This document shows, piece by piece, positions 25,492 through 35,599 of a stretch of DNA of 64,000 bases. Both the position numbers and the translations under genes were made by a program. Under the pieces are notes generated by a model. That model searched no databases. It was not told the origin of the DNA and saw only the letters and a list, made by a program, of their open reading frames with translations. Positions within the stretch are counted from its first letter, which is position 1; each line of letters begins with the position of its first letter. The stretch is from Microcoleus sp. EPA2 (lineage in GTDB: Bacteria > Cyanobacteriota > Cyanobacteriia > Cyanobacteriales > Microcoleaceae). The stretch spans positions 34,057-98,056 of the forward strand of contig JAHRFD010000024.1 in assembly GCA_020882975.1 (NCBI GenBank), given 5' to 3'.

Positions 25492-28400
25492 ATGTATCAA
25501 AACTTGCCAATAACTTCACAAATCTATAATATCAGCCTCTGGCTCGGTCAAGTGCCAGCAGAGCGGACTATCAACACCGCAGAAGACGCAGCACTCCTCT
25601 ACTCCGGGCCACAATTTTTTATTGCGTTAATCGCAGGAGTCGTACTGGCTTTCGCCTTCCAACTATTGCTAACCAACTTATCAGTAGCAGCCGGCCTTTC
25701 TTACATGGGAAATCAATCCCATGACAGTTCCCATTCTCACAGCGACAGCCCTCCAGTGCGCCACATTGGCAAAAAAGTAGGAACTTGGACGCTAATCACT
25801 GTCACCGTCGCCCTCTTCTTCGCCTGCTTGCTAGCAGTTAAACTGAGTTTGATTAGCAGCCCCGGCTTAGGTGCGATCGTCGGTTTAGTTGTCTGGGCTA
25901 CCTATTTCTCTATGCTGGTGTGGGTGAGCTCCACCACCGTTGGTTCCCTGATCGGTTCCGTCGTCAACACCGCCACATCTGGCTTTCAAGCGATTGTCGG
26001 CACCGCCGCCGCCGCCCTGGGCGCTAAAGCAGCCAGCAATCAAGTGGTGGCCACAGCCAAAGCCGCAGCAGCAGCAGTGGGTCATGAGCTCGGTAGCGCG
26101 ATCGATCCCATAAGTTTACGGGAAAACGTCGAAGACTATATTCAAAGCCTCAAACCGCCTGAATTAGACATCAAAGGGATGCGGAGTGAATTTGAAAAGT
26201 TGCTCAACGATCCCCAACTTAAGTCTATAGCCGGCGAGAATTTGCCCAATCTCGATCGCCAAACCCTTGTAGAATTAGTCAGTTCGCGATCGGACCTCTC
26301 AAAACGCGATGTCAACCGCATTGTAGACCAACTGCAAGACGCTTGGAAACAAGTAGGAAAACAGGGCCAGCAAACGGACGGTATCGCCCAATTAGTAGAA
26401 TATTTTAAGTCGGCAAAATCGGGAGAATTGCTCTCAGATAAATTGACAAGTAGGGTAGAACAAGCCCTCAGCAATCTGGGCGGTCAAAATCAAGGACAAA
26501 ACCCAACCATGATGTCCCAAGCAACGACCATGGCAGTCAATGCTTTAATGGGAATCGTATTGGGACGCACAGATATTTCTGACTTGGATGTGGAAAAAGT
26601 AGTTGGTCAACTCAAAACAGCAAAAGATAAAGTTAGCCAACAAACTGATAAAATCACCGCTCAAGTCAAAGGCGAACCGGAAACTTACAGCCCAATTCGA
26701 GCCGATGTCGAAAACTACCTTCTTAATGCTTATTCCTGGCAAATGAATCCGCAAACCATCGAGCGCGATTTTAGAGATGTACTCTACGATCCTAGCGCCG
26801 ATCCTGGAACAGTTCGCCGCGAATTAGAAAAACTCAACAAGTCGAAATTTGCGGAGATATTGGCTAGCCGAGGAGTATTTACTCAAAGCAAAATCAAAGA
26901 AATCACCAATGAATTAGACGCAATTAGACAGCGAGTTTTAAACACTGTGATGTTTGCGGAGGAACAAGAAAAAATCCGGGATTTGCAGTGGCGAGTGGAA
27001 ACTTATTTGAAGTTAACACCAAAAGAGGAACTGACAGCAGCAGGTATTGGTAAGGAGTTCAAGAAAATCCTCGAAGACTCCGATGCTAGTTACGAACAGT
27101 TGAGCGAGCGGATTGCTCCCTACAATCGTGATAGTTTTATCCAAATCCTCCGAGGTCGGGAAAACTTCGGATTTCAAGAAGTAGAACAGATTGTTAAAGA
27201 GTTGGAAAGGACAAAAGATGTAGTTTTAGCAGATGCCAAAGGTCTGCAAGAAGCTGCCCAAGTCCGCCTAGACAATCAGTGGCAAAAAGTGCAAGAATAC
27301 TTGCAATCTACCGGAAAAGAAGAACTCAACCCCGCAGGGATTCAGCGAGATTTTAAAACTCTGTTAAACAACCCAGAAGCGGGAATGTGGGCGCTCAGAG
27401 CCAGAGCTTCTAAGTTCGATCGCGACACCTTGGTAAAATTGCTATCTCAGCGGAAAGACCTCAGCGAAGACCAAGTGAATCAACTACTAGACAGCGCCGA
27501 AGAGACTTGGCACAGTGCCCTGAGCGCACCGCAAAAAATCGCTGAAAAAGCTAAGGAACAGTACGACCAAACAACCACCGCTTTGGCAGATTATCTGCGG
27601 AATACGGGCAAATCTGAACTCAATCCTGAAGGGATTAAGCGCGATTTGACTAAATTGATGGAAAATCCCAAAGAAGGAGCTTTAGCCCTGCGAGGTCGTC
27701 TGTCGAACTTTGACCGGGATACTTTGGTAAAACTGCTTTCTCAAAGAGAAGATTTGACCGAAGAACAAGTCAATCAAATTATCGACCAAGTGCAGGATAC
27801 CATCGGCTCCATTGTGAAATCGCCCCGCCGTTTGGCAAGGCGGATGCAAAGTCAAGTACATGATTTTCAGGGTGTTTTAGAAGATTATTTGCGGAATACG
27901 GGCAAGGAGGAATTGAATCCTGAAGCTATTAAGCGGGATTTGCAATTGTTGCTGCACGATCCGAAAGTTGGGGCTTACAGTTTGGGTGAACGACTGTCCC
28001 ATATCGATCGCGCTACAGTAGTTTCTCTGCTGTCTCAGCGGCCGGATATTTCGGAAGCCGAAGCCAATCGCATTGTCGATCAAGTTTTGTCAGTGCGCGA
28101 CCAATTCCAACAGCAAATTCAGAAAATTCAGGAGCGCATTCAGTCGGTAATTGACGGAATTTTGGCAAAAATTCGGGATTATCTCAATTCCCTCGATCGC
28201 CCAGAACTCAACTACGAAGGTATTACCCAGGATGTTCGTAAGTTATTTGACGATCCCCAAGCTGGATTTGAAGCTTTGCGCGATCGGCTCGGACACTTCA
28301 ACCGGGATACTTTAGTAGCACTCATTAGTTCCCGTGACGATATCTCCGAAGCAGACGCCAACCGCTTGATCGACCAGATCGAAAGAAGCCGCAACACAGT

Positions 28401-28587
28401 CCTGCAAAGAGCTGAACGCTTGCAGCAAGAAGCACAGATTCGCCTCGAAAGTATCAAATTGCAAGCGGAAAAACAAGCCGAAGAAACCCGCAAAGCAGCA
28501 GAAGTTGCGGCTTGGTGGCTGTTTTTTACCGCACTTTCCTCCGCCGCGGCAGCCGCCGGTGCTGGTGCTCTAGCGGTAATTCGGTAA
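25492..28587 (+). CDS. Membrane-anchored protein with seven to eight ~75-residue helical repeats
   Basis: 1031 residues. Hydrophobic segments lie near 37-58, 96-118, 124-150 and in an Ala-rich stretch around 160-200. A long soluble region follows with repeats beginning near residues 211, 402, 499, 596, 695, 792 and 892, plus a degenerate one near 299. Each repeat reads roughly YLxxTGKEELNPxGIxRD, then DP, DRDTLVxLLSQRxDLSE, and QVNxIIDQ. Repeats 3 to 7 are spaced about 97-100 residues apart. The last 25 residues (WWLFFTALSSAAAAAGAGAL) form another membrane helix. I do not recognise the family by name. The layout suggests a long helical rod tethered to the membrane at both ends, a structural or scaffolding role. 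The N-terminal His/Ser cluster (SHDSSHSHSDS, ~75-85) may bind metal. Confidence 0.75.
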   Translation: MYQNLPITSQIYNISLWLGQVPAERTINTAEDAALLYSGPQFFIALIAGVVLAFAFQLLLTNLSVAAGLSYMGNQSHDSSHSHSDSPPVRHIGKKVGTWTLITVTVALFFACLLAVKLSLISSPGLGAIVGLVVWATYFSMLVWVSSTTVGSLIGSVVNTATSGFQAIVGTAAAALGAKAASNQVVATAKAAAAAVGHELGSAIDPISLRENVEDYIQSLKPPELDIKGMRSEFEKLLNDPQLKSIAGENLPNLDRQTLVELVSSRSDLSKRDVNRIVDQLQDAWKQVGKQGQQTDGIAQLVEYFKSAKSGELLSDKLTSRVEQALSNLGGQNQGQNPTMMSQATTMAVNALMGIVLGRTDISDLDVEKVVGQLKTAKDKVSQQTDKITAQVKGEPETYSPIRADVENYLLNAYSWQMNPQTIERDFRDVLYDPSADPGTVRRELEKLNKSKFAEILASRGVFTQSKIKEITNELDAIRQRVLNTVMFAEEQEKIRDLQWRVETYLKLTPKEELTAAGIGKEFKKILEDSDASYEQLSERIAPYNRDSFIQILRGRENFGFQEVEQIVKELERTKDVVLADAKGLQEAAQVRLDNQWQKVQEYLQSTGKEELNPAGIQRDFKTLLNNPEAGMWALRARASKFDRDTLVKLLSQRKDLSEDQVNQLLDSAEETWHSALSAPQKIAEKAKEQYDQTTTALADYLRNTGKSELNPEGIKRDLTKLMENPKEGALALRGRLSNFDRDTLVKLLSQREDLTEEQVNQIIDQVQDTIGSIVKSPRRLARRMQSQVHDFQGVLEDYLRNTGKEELNPEAIKRDLQLLLHDPKVGAYSLGERLSHIDRATVVSLLSQRPDISEAEANRIVDQVLSVRDQFQQQIQKIQERIQSVIDGILAKIRDYLNSLDRPELNYEGITQDVRKLFDDPQAGFEALRDRLGHFNRDTLVALISSRDDISEADANRLIDQIERSRNTVLQRAERLQQEAQIRLESIKLQAEKQAEETRKAAEVAAWWLFFTALSSAAAAAGAGALAVIR

Positions 28588-29139
28588 CAACAATTCCTCT
28601 AGTCCTCCACGGGGGGTTGTCCCACTCCCTATTTTGGGAGACGTAAATATCTCTTCTTTTAGAGCCCCGACTTCTTAAGTGAAGTCGGGGCTCTGGGTAT
28701 AATTTAAAACGTCAAACCAAAAGTCCCTAACAATTATTTGTCAAACTAAAAATAGTTTCCCCCTATCTCCCCCCCTCCCCTGTCACAATCTCCCCGTCTC
28801 CCACTATGCCCTGTCCAACCACCGGCGACCAAGCTACGCTAGGATTAAACCTTAATTGTTTTCCGCTTGCTCGTGCAAATTGAAAAAATTGAGATAATAA
28901 GGTAACAACTCACAATTCATGGGTTATGAATAGTAAGGAACTAAAGGTTTTTAGATACTATTTAGATACTAGATTGATTATTTTTGGTGAAATCGAGAAT
29001 ATTAAGGTATAGCAATGGCTACTGCATATGTGCCAAGCTCAGTTAAAATACGCAGGTCATCCCAATAGAATGTTAAACGACTTACATTTCAAACAGACCC
29101 AGGAAATTTTCCTCCTGGCATCTTGAGGAGGGCAACCCG
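28588..29139. other. 552-bp intergenic region
   Basis: No gene was seen. It holds a terminator-like hairpin (28661-28694), a C-rich tract (~28755-28805), an exact 11-bp tandem pair TTTAGATACTA (28950-28960 and 28961-28971) and, just before the kinase ATG, a strong ribosome-binding site GAGGAGGG seven bases from the start. Confidence 0.6.
28661..28694 (+). terminator. Terminator-like hairpin
   Basis: AGAGCCCCGACTTC and GAAGTCGGGGCTCT form a perfect 14-bp stem with a 6-nt loop. The T run precedes it on the plus strand, so it would fit transcription from the right better, but it can also end the repeat-protein transcript. Confidence 0.55.
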
Positions 29140-32100
29140 ATGCAACTCCGAAAAAAAACACTATTAATTGTTGGTGCAGCTCTGATTTGCCTGATTGTGG
29201 TTCTGTATGCGACGGCATCAACCATTTTGCTGCACGATTTCCATAATCTAGAGGCGCAGTACGTCCGTCAGGATGTAGCGCGGGCTTTGGATGCTTTAGA
29301 TGATGACTTATCGAATTTAGATACTAGCGCACGAGATTATGCAGAGTGGGATGACACCTACTCCTTCGTCAACAGCCATAGTCAGGATTTTGTCAAATCA
29401 AATTTCGTAGATTCTACATTTGTTTACTTAAGGCTGAATTTATTGATGGTCCTAGACGCAGAGGGGCGTGTGGTCTTCAGTAAAGGTTTCGACCTGAAAT
29501 CCAAAGCCGAGACCCCGATTCCCCAAAGCTTACAAGAGCATCTGACGGCGGCGTTGCTAAAGCCTGGGGCAGATGCGGGGGATGGGATGCCATTGGTCAA
29601 AACAGGGGTGATCACCATCCCAGAAGCCACGTTGCTGATTAGCTCCAAGCCAATTCTCAATAGCAACGAGATCGGTCCCCGTCGCGGCACTCTGATTGTG
29701 GCACGGTATCTCGACAACACCGAAATCGAATTACTCTCAGAACTGACTCACTTGTCCGTAGACTTTAGATTGCCAACTTTAGATTTTAAAGTCGGAGCGA
29801 CCAGCTACTATGGGCCAGATACCAAAAGGATAGTTCAGTCCCAGCAAGAATTGGAAAATCTCAAAATCAGAATTTCCAACCTCAAATCAGTAGAAGTTTT
29901 AGTTGAACCCCTTAGCAAAAGCTTAGTCGCTGGATACGCACTGATTCGGGACATCCACGGCAATCTAGCACTGATGTTGCGAGTAGAAGTAAACCGAGTA
30001 ATCTATAGCCAAGGTCAAGCCACCTTAGAACTGTTTACTCTATCGATATTGGCCGTAGGTTTAGTATTTAGCGCGATCGCACTGATATTACTAGAAAAAT
30101 TGGTCTTAGCAAGATTGCAAGACTTGAGTATCAGCGTCAACAACATAGCCACCAATGGCGACCCAGACTTGCGCGTTCATATGCCCGGAGCAGATGAACT
30201 CTCCAGCCTAGCAGACACTATCAACCAGATGCTAGAAGCCTTGGGCAATTCTCAAATCGAACGCAATGAAAGCGAAGACCGCTATCGGTTGATGGCTGAT
30301 AACTCAACGGACATGATCAGCCGACACAACCCCAAAGGTGTTTTTGTTTACGTATCGCCCGCTTGCAACGCTTTGCTGGGATATCAACCAGAAGAACTGA
30401 TCGGCAACGTCCCCAAGGATTATTTTCATCCAGAGGATGTAGAAAAGCTATCTAAAGCCCACGCGAAATTGATGGCACTGCCAGTGACTTACACCCTCAG
30501 CTACCGTGTCCGTCGCAAAGATGGCCGATATATCTGGTTTGAAACGACCAGTCGCACCATCCGCGATCCTGAAACAGGGACTGTTCAAGAAATTATTGGG
30601 ATTTCCCGCGATATCAGCTTCCGCAAGCAAACAGAACAAGAACTGCGAGAAAGCGAAGCAGCCATTAAAGCTCTGTATCAAGTGACGTCAGCACCCCGTA
30701 CAGACCCGCTAAATCGCCTCTCAACCTTCGATTTGCGACTCCAAGAACTGCTGACTATGGGATGCAGACAGTTCGGGCTGGAAGTGGGAATTTTGTCGGC
30801 AATTGAAGGTAACAATTATCAAATCATGGCTGTAAAGTGTCCCGATGGGTCGATCGCCAAAGGACAAATCTATGATTTGGACAAAACCTTCTGCCTGGCC
30901 ACAGCCCAGTCAAAAGAACCGCTGCACTTTGAGTCGGTGAAGTTTTTGTGCTTGGCCTTCAACACATCGGATCGCAAATTCAATAATGACCTGGCTTTCA
31001 ACATAGAAGCCTACATGGGCATCTCTGTCATCGTGGCTGGGGAAGTCTACGGTACTCTCTGCTTCTGGAGTGCTCATCCCATGACAGAACCTTTCAGAGT
31101 GGTAGACAGAGAATTGGTGAAACTGATGGCTCAGTGGGTAGGTAGCGAACTAGAACGCCAGCAAGCGGGCATTGATTTAGCAAAAGCCAGGGACGAAGCA
31201 CTGGCAGCCACGAGAGCCAAAAGTGAATTTTTGGCAACCATGAGCCACGAAATTCGTACTCCCATGAATGGAGTCATCGGGATGACGGGTTTGCTGCTGG
31301 ATACCCGCTTAAGCTCGGAACAACGAGATTTTGTTGAAACTATCCGCAGCAGTGGCGATGCTTTGCTAACTCTGATTAACGATATTCTCGATTTCTCGAA
31401 AATTGAATCGGGTAAATTGGACTTGGAGGAGCATCCCTTTGATATCCGCACCTGCATTGAGGAATCTCTGGACTTGGTAGCTGCTAGGGCGGCACAAAAA
31501 AAATTGGAATTGGCTTATTTTATAGACAGTTCCGTGCCCGTAACGGCGATCGGGGACAGCACCCGCTTGAGGCAAATTTTAATCAATTTGCTCAGTAATG
31601 CCGTTAAATTCACTGAAGCGGGAGAAGTGGTGCTATCCTGTACTGCCAAAAAAAGGCCCAGAGTTGTAGCAAGTTCCAAACCACAGTCAGCATTTGATAG
31701 CGAAGAATCACAAATTGACCAAATCTACGAAATACAATTTGCGGTAAAAGATACTGGTATCGGTATTCCAGCCGATCGCATGGATCGGTTGTTTAAATCT
31801 TTTAGTCAAGTTGACTCTTCTACCAACCGCCACTACGGCGGTACTGGATTAGGTTTAGCAATTAGTAAGCGTTTATCGGAAATGATGGGCGGCAGGATGT
31901 GGGTGGAAAGTAGGGGCAATTTAGCTGGCAATCCTCCAGAAGATTTTAAACCGACAGTTTTGAATCGGGAATTGGGAGACAATGGCGAAGGACCAGAATT
32001 CAATGACATTGATACTCCAAGTAATCATCTAAAATCCAGTGGCTCTACTTTTTATTGCACGACAATCGCTAGATGTTGCCATAATTCCTTGCCCATTAAT

Positions 32101-33486
32101 TTGAGCAATTCTCAACCCGAATTAGCCGGGAAGCGAGTCTTAATTGTCGATGATAATGCTACTAACCGTCAAATTTTGACTCTCCAAACTCAGTCTTGGG
32201 GAATGGTGCCGATCGCGGCTGCTTCTGCTACTTTAGCCTTAGATTGGCTCAGTGCAAAAGAACAGTTTGACTTAGCGGTTTTGGATATGCAAATGCCGGA
32301 AATCGATGGGTTGACTTTAGCATCAGAAATTCGGATGTTAGAGTCTGGGGAACAGTTGCCCTTAGTCATGCTAACTTCTATGGGCAGGCAGGAAATTAAC
32401 TCTCCGGTGATGCAGCAGGTGAATTTTGCTGCTTTTTTGAACAAGCCGATCAAACAATCCCAACTTTATAATGTTTTAATCAATATTTTTGGGGAATCGA
32501 GCAGTGAAGTGAGAGTGCAGCGCAGTAGCGGAAGTTTATCCAAAAGTATACCCAGGATTGCCCAAGATTTGCCACTGCGGATTTTGTTGGCAGACGATCA
32601 TTTGGTGAATCAGAAAGTGGGTTTACAGATTTTGCAGCGGATGGGCTATCGCGCTGATGTGGCGGGAAATGGCAAGGAAGTTTTGGAAGCTTTGCGCCGC
32701 CAGCCCTACGATGTGATATTGATGGATATGCAAATGCCGGAAATGGACGGCTTGGAAGCTTCGCGGCTGATTTGTCAAGAATGGGATGATGCTGCGAAAC
32801 CTTGGATTGTGGCAATGACGGCCAATGCGATGCGGGGCGATCGCGAAGAGTGCATCGCTGCGGGAATGGATGATTATTTGAGCAAACCCATCCAAATTGA
32901 CGAACTGGTTCGAGTTTTGAAGAGTTGTAAATCTCGATCGCCTATCGAGTTTGAGCGGTGGCAATCGATGATTTCTGTTAACTCAAATGCTGAAGAGATG
33001 GAGGGTACAAATCAATTAGAAGTGCGATCGAATGTGACTTTTGCCGAACCGCAACAACTGACAATTTCCCAGCCCAACATTGTGCCTACTCCATCTTTAG
33101 TATGCCAAGTCCCGTCAGACAATCAGAACTCCCTGAGTCGCAAAATTATTGAGGGACTGCGAGAAGTAGAAGCTTTAGAAGAGGCGATCGACATTTACAT
33201 CGAAACAGCCCCCCAATTGCTAACAAGCATCTCTGAGGCCGTAAACAACGCCGATCCGCTCGCTTTGCGGCAGGCTGCTCACTCTTTAAAGTCGATTAGT
33301 GGCACTCTCGGTGCTTTTCAATTATTTGAGCTTTGCGAAGAACTAGAATTAATGGGGCGGATGGCGACAAATGCTAACCAGTCTTTGTCTGCAAAAGCCG
33401 ATGGGGTTCTAGAAAAAGTTAAAGCCGAATATCAAATAGTAGAAGCAGCTTTGAAAGCAGAATTGCTCTACAGCCAGACATCTTGA
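29140..33486 (+). CDS. Membrane hybrid histidine kinase, CHASE4-HAMP-PAS-GAF-HisKA-HATPase-REC-REC-Hpt
   Basis: 1448 residues. Membrane helices at about 7-29 and 297-323 bracket an extracytoplasmic CHASE4-type sensor (DTSARDYAEWDDTYSFV is its signature). HAMP follows at 320-378, PAS at 377-500, GAF at 530-680, HisKA with MSHEIRTPMNGVIGM (phospho-His ~702), and HATPase with LLSNAVKFTEAGE, KDTGIGIP and GGTGLGLAI. Two receivers carry phospho-Asp in VLDMQMPEIDG (~1048) and LMDMQMPEMDG (~1194). The C-terminal Hpt has AAHSLKSISGTLGA (His ~1380). All phosphorelay residues are present in one chain, so it can run an internal His-Asp-His relay and pass phosphate to a separate regulator. The ligand is unknown. 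Start supported by GAGGAGGG. Confidence 0.93.
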   Translation: MQLRKKTLLIVGAALICLIVVLYATASTILLHDFHNLEAQYVRQDVARALDALDDDLSNLDTSARDYAEWDDTYSFVNSHSQDFVKSNFVDSTFVYLRLNLLMVLDAEGRVVFSKGFDLKSKAETPIPQSLQEHLTAALLKPGADAGDGMPLVKTGVITIPEATLLISSKPILNSNEIGPRRGTLIVARYLDNTEIELLSELTHLSVDFRLPTLDFKVGATSYYGPDTKRIVQSQQELENLKIRISNLKSVEVLVEPLSKSLVAGYALIRDIHGNLALMLRVEVNRVIYSQGQATLELFTLSILAVGLVFSAIALILLEKLVLARLQDLSISVNNIATNGDPDLRVHMPGADELSSLADTINQMLEALGNSQIERNESEDRYRLMADNSTDMISRHNPKGVFVYVSPACNALLGYQPEELIGNVPKDYFHPEDVEKLSKAHAKLMALPVTYTLSYRVRRKDGRYIWFETTSRTIRDPETGTVQEIIGISRDISFRKQTEQELRESEAAIKALYQVTSAPRTDPLNRLSTFDLRLQELLTMGCRQFGLEVGILSAIEGNNYQIMAVKCPDGSIAKGQIYDLDKTFCLATAQSKEPLHFESVKFLCLAFNTSDRKFNNDLAFNIEAYMGISVIVAGEVYGTLCFWSAHPMTEPFRVVDRELVKLMAQWVGSELERQQAGIDLAKARDEALAATRAKSEFLATMSHEIRTPMNGVIGMTGLLLDTRLSSEQRDFVETIRSSGDALLTLINDILDFSKIESGKLDLEEHPFDIRTCIEESLDLVAARAAQKKLELAYFIDSSVPVTAIGDSTRLRQILINLLSNAVKFTEAGEVVLSCTAKKRPRVVASSKPQSAFDSEESQIDQIYEIQFAVKDTGIGIPADRMDRLFKSFSQVDSSTNRHYGGTGLGLAISKRLSEMMGGRMWVESRGNLAGNPPEDFKPTVLNRELGDNGEGPEFNDIDTPSNHLKSSGSTFYCTTIARCCHNSLPINLSNSQPELAGKRVLIVDDNATNRQILTLQTQSWGMVPIAAASATLALDWLSAKEQFDLAVLDMQMPEIDGLTLASEIRMLESGEQLPLVMLTSMGRQEINSPVMQQVNFAAFLNKPIKQSQLYNVLINIFGESSSEVRVQRSSGSLSKSIPRIAQDLPLRILLADDHLVNQKVGLQILQRMGYRADVAGNGKEVLEALRRQPYDVILMDMQMPEMDGLEASRLICQEWDDAAKPWIVAMTANAMRGDREECIAAGMDDYLSKPIQIDELVRVLKSCKSRSPIEFERWQSMISVNSNAEEMEGTNQLEVRSNVTFAEPQQLTISQPNIVPTPSLVCQVPSDNQNSLSRKIIEGLREVEALEEAIDIYIETAPQLLTSISEAVNNADPLALRQAAHSLKSISGTLGAFQLFELCEELELMGRMATNANQSLSAKADGVLEKVKAEYQIVEAALKAELLYSQTS

Positions 33487-33502
33487 CTTCAGGGAGAAAA
33501 TC

Positions 33503-33586
33503 ATGCTCAAGACAGAGGAAGTCGATCGTCCAAATAGTATAACTTTTGGCAGTAAAGAAAATTCAAATCAAACAGGGCATAGCTAA
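33503..33586 (+). CDS. Small ORF (27 aa) abutting the next gene
   Basis: ATG at 33503 is preceded by AGGGAG at a normal distance. It encodes MLKTEEVDRPNSITFGSKEN and seven more residues, then TAA at 33584-33586. The next base is the ATG of the secreted four-Cys protein. Its polar composition has no motif. The ribosome-binding site plus zero spacing suggests a translated leader ORF that couples to its neighbour, but it could be chance. Confidence 0.4.
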   Translation: MLKTEEVDRPNSITFGSKENSNQTGHS

Positions 33587-34060
33587 ATGAAGTTAAAGTC
33601 GATCGCCAAAACCAATCTATTATTAAGCAGCCTGATAATTAGCCTGGGATGGCAAACACTTCCCGCAGCAGCCGAAGCAGTTACCGATGCCCAAGTTTCG
33701 GCCCTGGTAGAAGCCCTGCGACAAGCTGCACCACCCCAAACCCCCAAGGACGGAATGTATAGTCAATGGCAAGTTTTACCGAACAATATTTCCCGTTGGG
33801 CCAAATTCTGCACCAAACAGGACTTAACGCCACAACAATTTGAGGCTGACGCGACAAAAGCCAAGTCAATTGTCACCTGCATAGCACGAGACTTACTGCG
33901 CGACGAGTACAAAGCTAGCAACAATAATGAATTGACTGCTATCCGTCGCGCTGCTTGTTGGTGGATGACAGGTGAATCGGCTGCTTGCAAAAGTGGCGCG
34001 ACAGCTACCTATGCGGATAAAGTTGTGAGTGTTTATCAGCAGCAGCGGCCTAAAAAATAA
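33587..34060 (+). CDS. Secreted hypothetical protein with four conserved-looking Cys
   Basis: 157 residues. A Sec signal peptide is clear: basic MKLKSIAK, hydrophobic LLLSSLIISLGW, and a cleavage-type ALPAAAEA-like end near residue 30. The mature ~127 residues are mostly helical and carry four Cys (FCTK, VTCIA, AACWWM, AACKSG), which could form two disulfides in the periplasm or outside the cell. No family recognised. It follows the CHASE4 kinase by 100 bp in the same direction, with the small ORF between, so it may be co-transcribed with the sensor (inference). Confidence 0.75.
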   Translation: MKLKSIAKTNLLLSSLIISLGWQTLPAAAEAVTDAQVSALVEALRQAAPPQTPKDGMYSQWQVLPNNISRWAKFCTKQDLTPQQFEADATKAKSIVTCIARDLLRDEYKASNNNELTAIRRAACWWMTGESAACKSGATATYADKVVSVYQQQRPKK

Positions 34061-34118
34061 AGTTATTCAACAGTTTTGTTTGACTTGGAAATAGAATTTC
34101 CATCGACAAATTTAGCAA

Positions 34119-34859
34119 TTACCAATTATCAATTTTCTGATAATTGACAATGCGCGAAAAACTGGCAGCTTCCAAACTAGCACCACCAACCAAAACCCCG
34201 TCAATCTCTGGCTGAGCCATAACTTCATCAATATTTTCCGGCTTAACAGAACCGCCGTATTGAATTGGCACGTCAGGATTGCTCAATTTACTGCGAATCA
34301 AACCAATAACTCGGTTCGCTTCCTTAGTTTCGCAAGTATCGCCGGTGCCAATCGCCCAAATCGGCTCGTAAGCAATCACCAACTTAGTTTGATCGACATC
34401 AACCAAATCCTGTGCCAACTGAGAGAAAATGTGAGTTTCAGTTTCCCCTGCATCTCGCTGCTGCTTCGTTTCCCCGACACACAAAATCGGAATTAAATCA
34501 TACTTCTGAGCGGCCTTCAGGCGCAAATTCACCGTTTCGTCAGTTTCACCAAAATATTGACGCCGTTCGCTGTGCCCGATGACGACGTAGCGAACCCCAA
34601 GTTCTGCGAGCATCGGCCCTGAAATTTCGCCGGTATAAGCTCCCGACTCTTGCCAATGAACATTCTGAGCACCGAGCCGCACCCGGCCACCGTGCAGATT
34701 TTTCGAGAGGACGGCTAATGAAGTGAAGGGAACGCAAAGCACGACTTCTCGTTCCTCCGGGGTTTCCGTCAAAGAGGAGGTGAATCCTTTAAGAAACTCT
34801 AGGGATTCAGCCCCAGTTTTGTACATTTTCCAGTTGCCAGCAATAACAATTTTCCGCAC
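34119..34859 (-). CDS. tpiA: Triosephosphate isomerase
   Basis: Interconverts dihydroxyacetone phosphate and glyceraldehyde-3-phosphate in glycolysis and the Calvin cycle, in the cytosol. 246 residues, full length. [14 protein letters not shown] has the catalytic Lys, [13 protein letters not shown] the catalytic His, [13 protein letters not shown] the catalytic Glu with the flexible loop after it, and [11 protein letters not shown] and [11 protein letters not shown] bind phosphate. Confidence 0.97.
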   Translation of the reverse strand: MRKIVIAGNWKMYKTGAESLEFLKGFTSSLTETPEEREVVLCVPFTSLAVLSKNLHGGRVRLGAQNVHWQESGAYTGEISGPMLAELGVRYVVIGHSERRQYFGETDETVNLRLKAAQKYDLIPILCVGETKQQRDAGETETHIFSQLAQDLVDVDQTKLVIAYEPIWAIGTGDTCETKEANRVIGLIRSKLSNPDVPIQYGGSVKPENIDEVMAQPEIDGVLVGGASLEAASFSRIVNYQKIDNW

Positions 34860-34933
34860 GGGTGACTCAGTAGCTCTGTGAACATTAGGAGAGGCAAGTT
34901 ATAGTTTAAGGCTTTAGGGTACATTGCGATCGC

Positions 34934-35119
34934 CTATTGGCCAAATTCGATGCGAGCTTGCTCAACTAAGTCCACTGTGACAACTTCGGTGTCGGCTTCG
35001 CGGGCCAACTGTTCGATGCGGACGCGAGCTTTTCCCCGGACAAAGTAGGGAATATTTTTCAGCTTGGCCTTGGCTTCGGGTGTCCACTTTAAATCATCAG
35101 AGAATTCGGAATCGGGCAT
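34934..35119 (-). CDS. PCP-reductase-like small protein
   Basis: 61 residues. [20 protein letters not shown] followed by [23 protein letters not shown] matches the small C-terminal domain of light-independent protochlorophyllide reductase subunit B (PCP_red), here as a free-standing protein. Such stand-alone copies are common in photosynthetic bacteria and their role is not settled. The gene lies 74 bp downstream of tpiA in the same direction, so the two could share a transcript. Confidence 0.8.
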   Translation of the reverse strand: MPDSEFSDDLKWTPEAKAKLKNIPYFVRGKARVRIEQLAREADTEVVTVDLVEQARIEFGQ

Positions 35120-35248
35120 GGCGTTTTGGGCGATCGACTACAAGCCTTGATTTATCTGGCTTTGATGGCAAGGCTGGATGTATTAAATTTACCATAAGTG
35201 CGATCGGGCAGACATCGATGGCGAGAAGGATTCACTTGGTTTAATCTT

Positions 35249-35596
35249 TTATTTTAAATGATTTATATAGTATTTCAGAGGTTCCCAGCGACTAATTACT
35301 CTAAATTCTCTGCCAAACTTTTCAGATTTTGCCTCACACAAAGCTCTAAATTCGTACCATCCTTGCTGGCTAATTGATCTCGCAAGTTTGCGATTTTTAA
35401 CCATACCAGACACGTTTAAATCTTCCCAAATAATAGTTTGATTCTCACTAACAACTTTGGTTGACAGTTTGTGCAAAAAGTCTTTGCGAGTATCTGCAAT
35501 TTGATTGTGCAGTTTGGCTATCTGAATGCGAGTTTTGTTTCTACGTTTTGAGTCTTTGGGTTGCCGTGCTAGCTTTTTTTGAAGCCTGCGAATTTT
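35249..35596 (-). pseudogene. TnpB (IS200/IS605 OrfB) internal fragment
   Basis: 115 codons without a start. KIRRLQKKLARQPKDSKRRN and RIQIAKLHNQIADTRKDFLH, then TIIWEDLNVSGMVKNRKLAR with the RuvC-II catalytic Glu (IxxEDL), and WYEFRALCEAKSEKFGREFR. It ends right after RVISRWEP, so the zinc finger and the third RuvC Asp are lost, and the N-terminal half is missing. Normal length is about 400 residues. The upstream break lies 3 bp from the inverted-repeat element at 35600. No TnpA is present. Confidence 0.85.
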
Positions 35597-35599
35597 TTA

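Noticed and set aside
2071-33486. The two 1448-residue kinases (2071-6417 and 29140-33486) as duplicated genes
   Set aside because: Equal length is a coincidence: the domain orders differ (GAF/PAS soluble versus CHASE4/HAMP membrane with two RECs and Hpt).
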